Origin: Parvibaculum sp039973015
GTDB lineage: Bacteria; Pseudomonadota; Alphaproteobacteria; Parvibaculales; Parvibaculaceae
DNA: 64,000 nt
Direction of reading: 5' to 3'
NCBI RefSeq assembly: GCF_039973015.1
Contig: NZ_JBDWLT010000002.1
Location: 124,001 to 188,000 of the forward strand
Shown here: positions 8,398 to 16,359 of the stretch, piece after piece
Layout of the letters: each line of letters starts with the position of its first letter
Numbering within the stretch: the stretch's first letter is position 1
Translations under genes and position numbers: made by a program
Notes under the pieces: model-generated
Seen by the model: only the letters and a program-made list of their open reading frames with translations
What the model was told of the DNA's origin: nothing
Database searches by the model: none

Positions 8398-9443
8398 GGG
8401 CGTCGTTCCGGGAAGCTTTCGGCATGGAGGGGCAAGCGGAGGGCCGCGCGCCTGCCCGCGTCAACCTGATCGGGGATCATACCGATTATGCCGAGGGCTT
8501 TTGCCTGCCCATGCCGCTTCGCCGCGAAACGCGGGTGACGATGGCGCGGGCGGGTTCATTCGAGGCGCGCAGCGATGGGCATCCGGCCGCCTCCTTCGAT
8601 CCTTCCGGTCCGCCGCGCGGCGGCTGGACGGATTATGTGGCGGGGCCTCTTGCCGAGCTCACGAAGACGGGAATTGAGGTGCCGCCTGTGGCGGTTCTGG
8701 TTACGTCGGATATTCCGCAAGGGGCGGGTATTTCTTCCTCCGCCGCCCTTGAGGTCGCGGTGCTGCGTGCGGCGCTCGCCCTCACAGGGGCATCTCTGCG
8801 CGATGCCGAGGTGGCGCGGATGGCGCAGGCGGCGGAGAATAATTATTGCGGCGTCAATTGCGGGATTCTCGACCAGATGGCGTCCGCGGCAGGCCGCCCC
8901 GGCGAGGCGCTGCTGCTCGATTGCAGGACGGGAGAGGGCCGTCTCGTTGCCGTGCCGCCGTCCTTCCGATTCCGCGTCGTTCATTGCGGCGAGGCGCGCC
9001 GTCTTGCCGATGGCGCCTATAACGAGCGCAGGCGCGCGGTCGAGGAGGCGGCGGCGCTTCTCGGCATTGCGGCCCTGCGCGATGCGGTGCCTTCCGATGT
9101 CGAGGCGTTGCCTCCATCGGTGCGGCGCCGCGCGCGCCATGTGGTCACGGAGAACATGCGTGTGGTTTCCGCCGTCGCCGCGCTTGAAGCGCAGGACGTA
9201 GCGGGCTTCGGGCGGGCCATGAGCGAAAGTCATCGTTCGCTCGCGGAAGATTATGAGGTTTCGACGCCTGCTCTCGACCGGCTGGTCACTGCCATGCTGG
9301 CCGAGGGAGCTGCCGGGGCGCGGCTCACAGGCGCGGGCTTCGGCGGCTGTGCTGTGGCATTGTTGCCGCCGGAGCTGGACAGCGATCTCTGGTGGAAAAG
9401 GGTGTCGGCGGATAATCCTGCGGCCTGGCTCGTCGCGGACTGA
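8394..9443 (+). CDS. galK: Galactokinase
   Basis: A 349-residue GHMP-family kinase that phosphorylates galactose at C1. The galactokinase signature is seen as RVNLIGDHTDYAEG near residue 22, the phosphate-binding loop as GAGISSSAALEV near residue 115, and the third GHMP motif as TGAGFGGCAVALL near the C-terminus. The ATG at 8394 overlaps the galT stop and places the signature at its usual distance from the N-terminus. A much longer upstream extension in this frame runs antiparallel in sense to galT coding and is not real. GalE and a galactose transporter are not nearby, so the pathway must be completed elsewhere. Confidence 0.93.
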   Translation: MRASFREAFGMEGQAEGRAPARVNLIGDHTDYAEGFCLPMPLRRETRVTMARAGSFEARSDGHPAASFDPSGPPRGGWTDYVAGPLAELTKTGIEVPPVAVLVTSDIPQGAGISSSAALEVAVLRAALALTGASLRDAEVARMAQAAENNYCGVNCGILDQMASAAGRPGEALLLDCRTGEGRLVAVPPSFRFRVVHCGEARRLADGAYNERRRAVEEAAALLGIAALRDAVPSDVEALPPSVRRRARHVVTENMRVVSAVAALEAQDVAGFGRAMSESHRSLAEDYEVSTPALDRLVTAMLAEGAAGARLTGAGFGGCAVALLPPELDSDLWWKRVSADNPAAWLVAD

Positions 9444-9449
9444 GTGCGG

Positions 9450-11021
9450 TCATGCTGTAATGCGGCTCGCGCTTTTTGAGGGCGGGAGCAACCGCTCCGG
9501 CGGGAAGGTGAGCGTTACCGTTGTGCCATGTCCGGGCTCGCTCTCGATCTCCAATGTGCCCCCGTGCCCCTCCATCAGACATTTCGAGAGGGGCAGACCG
9601 AGCCCCGTACCTTCATATTTCCGGGCGATGTCTGAATCGATCTGGCCGAAACGCTCCAGCGCCATCGGAATGTCTGCTTTCGCGATACCGATTCCGGTAT
9701 CGCTGACGCGAATTTTGGGTGTGCCGTTTTCCACTGCTGCGGAAATATGGATGTCGCCGCCGTCCGGGGTGAACTTCACGGCGTTTGAAAGCAGGTTCAG
9801 TAAAACCTGCCGGATGCGTCTGTGGTCGGCCAAAAGTGCCGGCATGTCCGGCGGGCTATCGACGTGAAGTTTGAGGGCGTGGGTGTCGGCCTGCTGTTTC
9901 AGCATGCGAATGGCGCTGCGAATGACATCTTCGACATCGACTTCCTCGTCGTGAAGCTGCAATTCGCCTGCGTCTGCACGGGTGAAATCGAGCACATCGT
10001 TGATGAGTGAAAGCAGATGCTGCCCGCTCTTGTAGATGTCGTCCGTATATTCGAGGTATCGCTTGTTGCCGAGAGGGCCGAAGGTTTCGGATTTCATGAT
10101 CTCCGAAAATCCAAGGATCGCATTCAGCGGAGTCCTGAGTTCATGGCTCATCGTGGCCAGGAACTGTGCTTTCGCCTGATCTGCCGAGGCGACGCTTTTC
10201 AGCGCGATCATCAGGTCTTGTGAGGTCGCTTCGAGCTTCCGCTTTGTCTCCTCAAGCTCCATCACATGGGCACGGAGGCGCTTTGCTTCCTGCGCGGAAA
10301 GCCTCGCGAGATGCCGGTCGATTGCGCTCCCGAGAAAGCCGAAAGCACCGATGAAGACCGTGATCGCGGCAATCGCAATAGACAGAACGAGAGGCTGAAC
10401 CGTCGGCCTTGTAAACTCGATTGCGGGATCGAACGTGACTGTCGCCGCCGTCATGCCCGTGAAGTGAAGCGCACAGATTGCGAGAGAAAGGAAACCCGTT
10501 CCCGCGATCCGGCCTTTGACCCCGCCCAGTGCCGCTTTGAGTTGAAACGCCAGGGCCGAGAAGACGATACCCATGACGACAGACGCGAAGACATAGTCTC
10601 GATCCCAGGTCAGATGCTCCTGCACCGTCAGCGCTGCCATGCCGACATAGTGCGCTGCCACGATGGCAAGCCCCACCACGGCGCCGCCGATCCCGGCGGG
10701 CTTTACGCGCGCGACGAGAAAAAGCCCGGCAACGGACAGGGCGACGGAAAGGAGAAAAGAGATAATCGTGGCGCCCGCCGCATAGGTCGCGATTTCGCCG
10801 GGCCGAAAGGCGAGCATGCCTATGAAATGGGTCGCCCAGATACCGCAACCCGCAACCGCGCCGCTCGCCGGAATCCAGAGCGTACTCCGCCATGATGCCC
10901 CCTCGCGTGCGCGCGCGAGCAGGCTCATCGCCGAAAAGCTTGCGAACAGACAAATGAAGCCCGCCAGAGCGACGAGCCGCAGATCGTGTTCGACCACTAT
11001 GCAATTATAGACGGTAAGCAT
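9450..11021 (-). CDS. MHYT-domain sensor histidine kinase
   Basis: A 523-residue integral membrane histidine kinase. The first 240 residues contain about seven transmembrane helices with three MHYT-type motifs (ATHFIGM, AAHYVGM, ALHFTGM), a sensor proposed to bind metal and sense oxygen, CO or NO. A short coiled coil precedes the HisKA domain (FLATMSHELRTPLNAI, phosphorylated His), then the HATPase with GTGLGLPLSK. There is no receiver domain and no adjacent response regulator, so it is an orphan kinase. I chose the ATG at 11021 because MHYT proteins typically begin with a hydrophobic segment followed by HDLRLV; an ATG six codons upstream is possible. A perfect CtrA-type box lies 26 bases upstream. 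Confidence 0.9.
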   Translation of the reverse strand: MLTVYNCIVVEHDLRLVALAGFICLFASFSAMSLLARAREGASWRSTLWIPASGAVAGCGIWATHFIGMLAFRPGEIATYAAGATIISFLLSVALSVAGLFLVARVKPAGIGGAVVGLAIVAAHYVGMAALTVQEHLTWDRDYVFASVVMGIVFSALAFQLKAALGGVKGRIAGTGFLSLAICALHFTGMTAATVTFDPAIEFTRPTVQPLVLSIAIAAITVFIGAFGFLGSAIDRHLARLSAQEAKRLRAHVMELEETKRKLEATSQDLMIALKSVASADQAKAQFLATMSHELRTPLNAILGFSEIMKSETFGPLGNKRYLEYTDDIYKSGQHLLSLINDVLDFTRADAGELQLHDEEVDVEDVIRSAIRMLKQQADTHALKLHVDSPPDMPALLADHRRIRQVLLNLLSNAVKFTPDGGDIHISAAVENGTPKIRVSDTGIGIAKADIPMALERFGQIDSDIARKYEGTGLGLPLSKCLMEGHGGTLEIESEPGHGTTVTLTFPPERLLPPSKSASRITA

Positions 11022-11046
11022 GGCTCGCGAGTGAAGCACACGCCGT

Positions 11047-11061
11047 TTAATCCTTGCTTAA
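11047..11061. promoter_or_regulatory. CtrA-like box before MHYT kinase gene
   Basis: The bases read TTAA, TCCTTGC, TTAA, a perfect TTAA-N7-TTAA followed by C. It lies in the 60-base gap between the stop of the PAP2-DUF368 gene and the start of the MHYT kinase gene, so it can only serve the kinase. The position, 26-40 bases before the ATG, would place CtrA on or near the promoter core. Confidence 0.5.
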
Positions 11062-11081
11062 CGATTAATGAACTCTCGGTT

Positions 11082-12782
11082 TCAGTTTTCTTCCGCTTCC
11101 GTGTGTTGCGCGAGGCGGTCGAGAAAGCGATAGAGGAAAATCCCCGCGCCTATCGCAACAATCGTGAAGAAAACCGTCATGTCCAGATGCGCGGGAATAT
11201 AGGGATCTGCCTTGATGAGCTGCATCTTTGCGCCGATCGTCTCGTAGTGACGGTCCTTGAAGGGCCATACCGCCAGAAGCGATCCGCCGAGTATGCCGAT
11301 CACTGTCAGCAGGGTCTGGCGGTAGAAGCGGTCGAGCAGCCAGGAGATTGCTCGCGAGAAAAGCAGGGCGCCGGTGACGACGCCCGCGGCCAGAGGTGCG
11401 ATAAAGGAAAAGTCGAGTCTGCCCAGAGCCTCGATGGCATCCGTATATTTGCCGAGGATGAGCAGTACGAAGGAGCCTGAAACGCCGGGCACCAGCATTG
11501 CCGCCACCGCCGCCATGCCGCAAAGGAAGATGAACCAGCTTGCATCGGGTGTGCGCACCGGTACGAGGGTTGCGGCAAGAAGGCCAAGCACGACGCCAAG
11601 TCCGATCCATATTACGCTCGTCGCGCCCTTGGAATGGACATGGGACAAAAGCCCAACGATGGAAGCGGCAATCAAACCGAAGAAGAAGCCGAAAGTGATT
11701 TCGGGGAGGTTCGTCACCATCATCGAAAGCGGAATGACGCGGCTGAAGATGATCAGCGAAAGCATCACGCCGATACCGGTGGTGCCGAGAAAGAGCATGT
11801 CCGCATGCCGCGCCGCCGCCAGCACTTGCCCTTGCCGGAGAAGGCCGAGCAATTCCCTGTCGAAGCTGGCAATGGCGCCGATCAGCCTTTTGTAAATGCC
11901 GAGAATAAGCGCCAGTGTGCCGCCGCTCACACCGGGTACGAGGTCGGCGGCGCCGATGCACATGCCACGCAGCACCTGCCGTGTCGGGTTCACATTGTCG
12001 CGGCCCTCCGGGCTCAGCCTGTCGGCAAAACGGACCCAGAAGGAGAGCGCCCAGTCTGCCGGTTTCAGCGCGGCGCAATAGATATGCCAGGTGATCGGTG
12101 TACCCACGATAATGGCGAAGGTGACAAGCGCCATCGCGCCACCGCCGATCACGGCGTCGGTCGCCCAATGCGCTCCGGCGGCGATGCGCGGCAAGGCGAA
12201 GAAGAAAGCGAGCGCAACACCGACAAGGCCGAAGCGCCAGTTGAAGCCGCGCCACCAGAGGATTGCGAGGATCATCGTCACCGTGGCGTGATCGCCGGGA
12301 AAGCTTCTGTCCGATCCTTCCTTCGCCGCCGACCAGGGAATGATGTCCTTGATCGAGTGGAAGCCGTCGAGAACATGCGAGGGCGAAAGGCGCGGATAGG
12401 CGATGATGTGGCGCTGGAGAACGATGATGATGAGCAGCAGTACTGCCGTCATCAGTCCGAAGGCGAGACCATGCCGGAAGCGCGCGAAATCGCCGGACCC
12501 GATATAGTAGAGATAGATCACGAAGATCATCAGGGCGGAAAGGGCGTCGAAGCGCCGTCCGCCGGTCGGCGCCCATATGGTCGCCCAGATGTCGCTCGAC
12601 GCCACGGTGCCGTTCATCGCATGGAACACCCATGCGTCGAAAACGTCCCATGACTCGCGCGTAACCGGCCACAGCCATGAGGCGAAAAGAAGCAAGCCTG
12701 CGGCTGTCCAACCCGCGAGCGGCACCCAGCGCCAGCTTTTCGACAGCTTGAACTCGCTCAGATTTTCATTGGAAGCCATCAA
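11082..12782 (-). CDS. PAP2 phosphatase-DUF368 (PopT-like) fusion protein
   Basis: A 566-residue polytopic membrane protein made of two families. Residues 1-235 are a PAP2 phosphatase: hydrophobic helices, SFPGDH at 160-165 in place of the usual PSGH, and PRIAAGAHWATD at 198-209 supplying the Arg, His and Asp. Residues 270-560 are a DUF368 domain with the paired motifs VPGVSGG (282-288) and VPGVSGS in the second half, the mark of its internal repeat. DUF368 proteins are reported as undecaprenyl phosphate translocases (PopT), and PAP2 enzymes remove the terminal phosphate of undecaprenyl pyrophosphate outside the membrane. The fusion would therefore dephosphorylate and return the lipid carrier. 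Both halves seem intact; the Ser to Asp and Ser to Pro changes in the PAP2 motifs are unusual. A TATAGT element at 12821-12826 could be its -10. Confidence 0.87.
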   Translation of the reverse strand: MMASNENLSEFKLSKSWRWVPLAGWTAAGLLLFASWLWPVTRESWDVFDAWVFHAMNGTVASSDIWATIWAPTGGRRFDALSALMIFVIYLYYIGSGDFARFRHGLAFGLMTAVLLLIIIVLQRHIIAYPRLSPSHVLDGFHSIKDIIPWSAAKEGSDRSFPGDHATVTMILAILWWRGFNWRFGLVGVALAFFFALPRIAAGAHWATDAVIGGGAMALVTFAIIVGTPITWHIYCAALKPADWALSFWVRFADRLSPEGRDNVNPTRQVLRGMCIGAADLVPGVSGGTLALILGIYKRLIGAIASFDRELLGLLRQGQVLAAARHADMLFLGTTGIGVMLSLIIFSRVIPLSMMVTNLPEITFGFFFGLIAASIVGLLSHVHSKGATSVIWIGLGVVLGLLAATLVPVRTPDASWFIFLCGMAAVAAMLVPGVSGSFVLLILGKYTDAIEALGRLDFSFIAPLAAGVVTGALLFSRAISWLLDRFYRQTLLTVIGILGGSLLAVWPFKDRHYETIGAKMQLIKADPYIPAHLDMTVFFTIVAIGAGIFLYRFLDRLAQHTEAEEN

Positions 12783-12873
12783 GCTCTCCGGCAGGTCCCC
12801 ACCCCAGAATCACTTGCGATACTATAATGGCGTCACGGCTTTGGAATGGCAAAACCGGGATTTTCGACTTCCT

Positions 12874-14187
12874 TCAGTGAAACGCCGGCAGCCAGGCGCC
12901 ATGTGCCTCGATCAGATCGTCGACCAGCGACCATATCTCATCGAGCGAAAGTTCCGCTGCCATGTGCGGGTCCATCATGGCAGCGTGGCAGATGTGTTCG
13001 CGTTTGCCGGTTCGGATCGCCTCCAGCGTCAGCGCCTGTACGTTGATATTCGTCTGCATCATGGCGCTCAGATGCGGCGGCAAGGCGCCCACCCGTGTTG
13101 GCGTGATGCCGTTTCCATCGACGAGACAGGGAACCTCCACGCATGCGCCCGCGGGCAGATTATCGATGAGGCCGCGATTGGGAACATTGCCGTTGATGAC
13201 GGCGGGCTTGCCCGTGGCGATGGCGCGCATGATCTTTGCGCCATATTCACCGGAGAACTTCACTTCGAGCCGGTTTGCGGAGACGAGGTCGCGCTCTTGC
13301 GCTTCCCAGGCCGCGATCTGTTCCTCGCAGCGGCGGATATATTCGTCGAGCGGGATGTTGAATTTCTCGATCAGGTCCGGCCGGTCGCGTTTGATGAACC
13401 AGGGCACGTATTCGGCGAAATGTTCGCTCGATTCGGTGACGAAATAACCCGTGCGGCGCAGGATTTCGTAGCGCACCTTGTTCCAGCCGGGCTCTTCGCC
13501 TTGCGCGGCGATTTCCTTCAGCTTCGGGTAGAGGTCCTCGCGCGTACCGTCCGGCAGCTCGCGCTCGAACTTCGTATAGAAAGCCATGTGATTGATGCCC
13601 GCGCATCGATAGCGCAGGGATTTGTAGTCGACGCCGAGATCCTGCGAGAGTTCAAAGGCGGTTCCCTGCACGGAATGACAAAGACCCACATGGCGAATGT
13701 CCGGTGCAAGCTCGCTCAGCGCCCAGCAGTTGATCGCCATCGGGTTCACATATTGCAGCATCAGCGCGTCGGGGCAGAGCTCGCGCATATCCTTTGCGAT
13801 ATCGAGCAGCACAGGCACGGTGCGCAAGCCGCGCATGATGCCGCCCACGCCCAGCGTGTCGGCAATGGTCTGGCGGAGGCCGTATTTCTTCGGGATTTCA
13901 AAATCGGTGACGGTGCCCGGTTTGTATCCCGCGACCTGGATCATCACGATGACGAAGTCCGCACCCGCAAGCGCTTCGCGCCGGTCGGTCGTTGCGATGA
14001 TCTTCGGCGAGACGGCAAGCGCGTCCGCGATCTTTCCGGCCACAACCGCGGAGGTCTTCAGCCTCGCTTCGTCGATATCCTGCAAGGCGATCTCGCAATC
14101 GGCAAAAACACCGTTCAGCAGGATGTCCCCCACCAGGTTTTTCATGAAGACGGTGCTGCCCGCCCCGATCATGCAGACTTTCGTCAT
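12874..14187 (-). CDS. GH4 alpha-galactosidase (MelA-like)
   Basis: A 437-residue glycoside hydrolase family 4 enzyme. GH4 members use NAD and a divalent metal and work by an oxidation-elimination route instead of acid hydrolysis. The NAD-binding turn is at the N-terminus (MIGAGSTVFMKNL), the metal Cys lies in GLCHSVQGT near residue 170, and the metal His in CAGINHMAFY near 198. CHSVQGT is typical of the alpha-galactosidase branch (MelA) rather than the alpha-glucosidase or 6-phospho-glucosidase branches, and a galactose role fits the neighbouring galT, galK and GH42 genes. It would release galactose from melibiose-type sugars in the cytoplasm. It is divergent from the GH42 gene, with 106 bases between them. 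Confidence 0.88.
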   Translation of the reverse strand: MTKVCMIGAGSTVFMKNLVGDILLNGVFADCEIALQDIDEARLKTSAVVAGKIADALAVSPKIIATTDRREALAGADFVIVMIQVAGYKPGTVTDFEIPKKYGLRQTIADTLGVGGIMRGLRTVPVLLDIAKDMRELCPDALMLQYVNPMAINCWALSELAPDIRHVGLCHSVQGTAFELSQDLGVDYKSLRYRCAGINHMAFYTKFERELPDGTREDLYPKLKEIAAQGEEPGWNKVRYEILRRTGYFVTESSEHFAEYVPWFIKRDRPDLIEKFNIPLDEYIRRCEEQIAAWEAQERDLVSANRLEVKFSGEYGAKIMRAIATGKPAVINGNVPNRGLIDNLPAGACVEVPCLVDGNGITPTRVGALPPHLSAMMQTNINVQALTLEAIRTGKREHICHAAMMDPHMAAELSLDEIWSLVDDLIEAHGAWLPAFH

Positions 14188-14235
14188 TCTCCCGCGCTCC
14201 CCCGTTGTTTTACGGGAGCATCGGGCAGGCGCCGC

Positions 14236-14249
14236 GCGCTTGCAAGCGC
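14236..14249. promoter_or_regulatory. Palindromic operator candidate between melA-like and GH42 genes
   Basis: GCGCTTGCAAGCGC is a perfect 14-base palindrome in the 106-base gap between the two divergent glycosidase genes, 45 bases from the GH42 start and 49 from the GH4 start. Its symmetry and position suit a dimeric repressor such as a LacI or GntR family protein that could control both genes. No regulator gene is adjacent. Confidence 0.35.
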
Positions 14250-14293
14250 CGCCATTTCCGGCACATTGGGTGCATTAAGGGAAGGGAGGCCCC

Positions 14294-16279
14294 ATGCCGC
14301 AGTCGGGACCACGGCCGAGCGATGTCACGATCGGTGTCTGCTACTACCCGGAGCATTGGCCGGAGGCGGTATGGGCAGAAGATGCCCGCCATATGCGCGA
14401 GGCGGGCATTTCGCGCGTCCGCATCGGCGAGTTCGCCTGGTCGCGGCTGGAGCCTTCGCAGGGCAAATATGATTTCGGCTGGCTCGCCCGCGCGCTCGAT
14501 GTGCTGCATGGCGAAGGTCTCGGCGTCATTCTCGGCACGCCCACGGCAACACCGCCCAAATGGCTTGTGGACGCCATGCCCGACATGCTGCCCGTCGACC
14601 GGCATGGCCGTCCGCGCGGCTTCGGATCGCGCCGTCACTACTGCTTTTCCCATGCGGGCTACAGGCGCGAATGCGCACGGATCGTGCGCGCGCTCGCCGA
14701 GCGCTTTGGCGAACACCCGGCCATCATCGCCTGGCAGACCGACAATGAATATGGCTGCCACAATACGGTGCTTTCCTGGTCGGATGAGGCAAGGCTCGGA
14801 TTCCGGCACTGGCTGAAGGATCGCTATGGTTCCATCGCCGCGCTGAACGACGCGTGGGGCAACGTCTTCTGGAGCATGGAATATCGTGACTTCGAGGAGA
14901 TCGACCTGCCCTCGGCTACGGTCACGGAGGCGAACCCGGCGCACCGCACGGATTTTCACCGTTACTCGTCCGATCAGGTGGCGGCCTTCAATCGTGTGCA
15001 GGTGGAAATCATTCGCGCGCTTTCGCCGGGGCGCGATGTTCTCCACAATTTCATGACCTTCTTCCTCGATTTCGATCATCACGAAACGATGAAGGATCTC
15101 GATATCGCTACCTGGGATTCCTATCCGCTTGGCAGTCTCGATGTCTTTCCCATGCCTGCCGAGCGCAAGGCGGCCTTTGCGCGCACGGGTGATCCCGACC
15201 TTCAGGCTTTCCACCACGATCTTTATCGCGGCGCGGGGCGCGGCCGGTTCTGGGTGATGGAGCAGCAGCCGGGGCCGGTGAACTGGGCGGATTACAATCC
15301 CGACGCCGCGCCCGGCCTCGTCCGTCTGTGGGGGCTTGAAGGTTTCGCGCATGGTGCGGAAACCATCTCCTATTTCCGCTGGCGTCAGGCACCTTTTGCG
15401 CAGGAGCAGTTTCATGCCGGGCTCAATCTGCCCGACGGCTCGCCCGACCGCGCCTACCACGAAGTGAAGCAGCTTTCTGCCGATCTTGCCGCTCTCGGGA
15501 CGCTCGGCAAGGCGGTGCCCGCCAGGGTTGCGCTTGTCTTTTCCTATGAAGCTTCGTGGTTTCTGAGGGTGCAGCCGCAAGGCCGGAATTTCTCCTATGT
15601 CGAGCAGGCCTTCGCCATGTACCGCGCGCTCCGGCGGCTCGGTCTCGATATCGATATCGTCGGGCCGGAGGCCGACCTCTCGTCATATGCGCTGGTACTC
15701 GTTCCCTCGATGCCTTTCGTGCCCGAGCGGCTTGCGGCGGAACTTGTCCGCTGCCCCGGCATGGTTCTCGCGGGCCCGCGCACCGGCAGCCGCACGGCCT
15801 CTCATCGTATTCCCGGCAATCTCGCGCCGGGGCCGCTGGCGGATTTTCTCGGCGTCCGCGTGACGCGCGTCGAGAGCTACCGGCCTCACAGCGCCGTCCC
15901 CGTCCGCTATGAAAACGAGGTGTTTCACTTCGACCGCTGGCGCGAATTCGTGGAACCGGGTGCGGACACGGAAGTCCTCGCCAAAACGGAAGACGGTCGG
16001 CCCGCGCTTACCCGCAAGGGCAGGGCGCATTACCTCGCAGGCTCGCCCGACGAGGCGTTGCTTCAGCGGATCGTTGCCCGTCTTGCGGGCGATGCGGGGC
16101 TGGCGGTGCTTGATCTGCCAGCCGGGCTGCGCACCCGGCGGCGGGGCGCCTTTCGCTTTGTTTTCAACTACGGGCCGGCGTCTGCCGACATCTCGCCGCA
16201 ATTCCCGGTTACCTCCGTGGTTCTGGGCGGCGCACGGCTCGAAGCGGGTGGTGCGGCCGTTCTGCGCACGGAGGATTAA
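14294..16279 (+). CDS. GH42 beta-galactosidase
   Basis: A 661-residue cytoplasmic beta-galactosidase of glycoside hydrolase family 42. The barrel starts with YYPEHWPEAVW and GEFAWSRLEP. The acid/base Glu is in WQTDNEYGCH near residue 152 and the nucleophile Glu in WVMEQQPGPVNW near residue 322. The trimerisation and C-terminal beta domains follow, ending near residue 655, the usual family length. The ATG at 14294 follows GGGAGG by six bases. There is no signal peptide. Together with the divergent GH4 gene and galTK it allows the cell to use both alpha- and beta-linked galactosides that enter as oligosaccharides. Confidence 0.93.
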   Translation: MPQSGPRPSDVTIGVCYYPEHWPEAVWAEDARHMREAGISRVRIGEFAWSRLEPSQGKYDFGWLARALDVLHGEGLGVILGTPTATPPKWLVDAMPDMLPVDRHGRPRGFGSRRHYCFSHAGYRRECARIVRALAERFGEHPAIIAWQTDNEYGCHNTVLSWSDEARLGFRHWLKDRYGSIAALNDAWGNVFWSMEYRDFEEIDLPSATVTEANPAHRTDFHRYSSDQVAAFNRVQVEIIRALSPGRDVLHNFMTFFLDFDHHETMKDLDIATWDSYPLGSLDVFPMPAERKAAFARTGDPDLQAFHHDLYRGAGRGRFWVMEQQPGPVNWADYNPDAAPGLVRLWGLEGFAHGAETISYFRWRQAPFAQEQFHAGLNLPDGSPDRAYHEVKQLSADLAALGTLGKAVPARVALVFSYEASWFLRVQPQGRNFSYVEQAFAMYRALRRLGLDIDIVGPEADLSSYALVLVPSMPFVPERLAAELVRCPGMVLAGPRTGSRTASHRIPGNLAPGPLADFLGVRVTRVESYRPHSAVPVRYENEVFHFDRWREFVEPGADTEVLAKTEDGRPALTRKGRAHYLAGSPDEALLQRIVARLAGDAGLAVLDLPAGLRTRRRGAFRFVFNYGPASADISPQFPVTSVVLGGARLEAGGAAVLRTED

Positions 16280-16359
16280 CCTTGTGAACGGGCAAGGGCT
16301 AGGTGCGGAAAACACGGGCGTGATAGCGTCCCGACCATGAGTTCAGCCGGGGGCGTCCG

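Noticed and set aside
12821..12826. TATAGT as the -10 of the PAP2-DUF368 gene
   Set aside because: A match of five of six bases but no TTGACA-like -35; too weak to list as a promoter.
12577..14472. 631-codon plus-strand frame across PAP2-DUF368 and GH4 genes
   Set aside because: It runs through two convincing genes and includes the divergent promoter region; no domain is seen.
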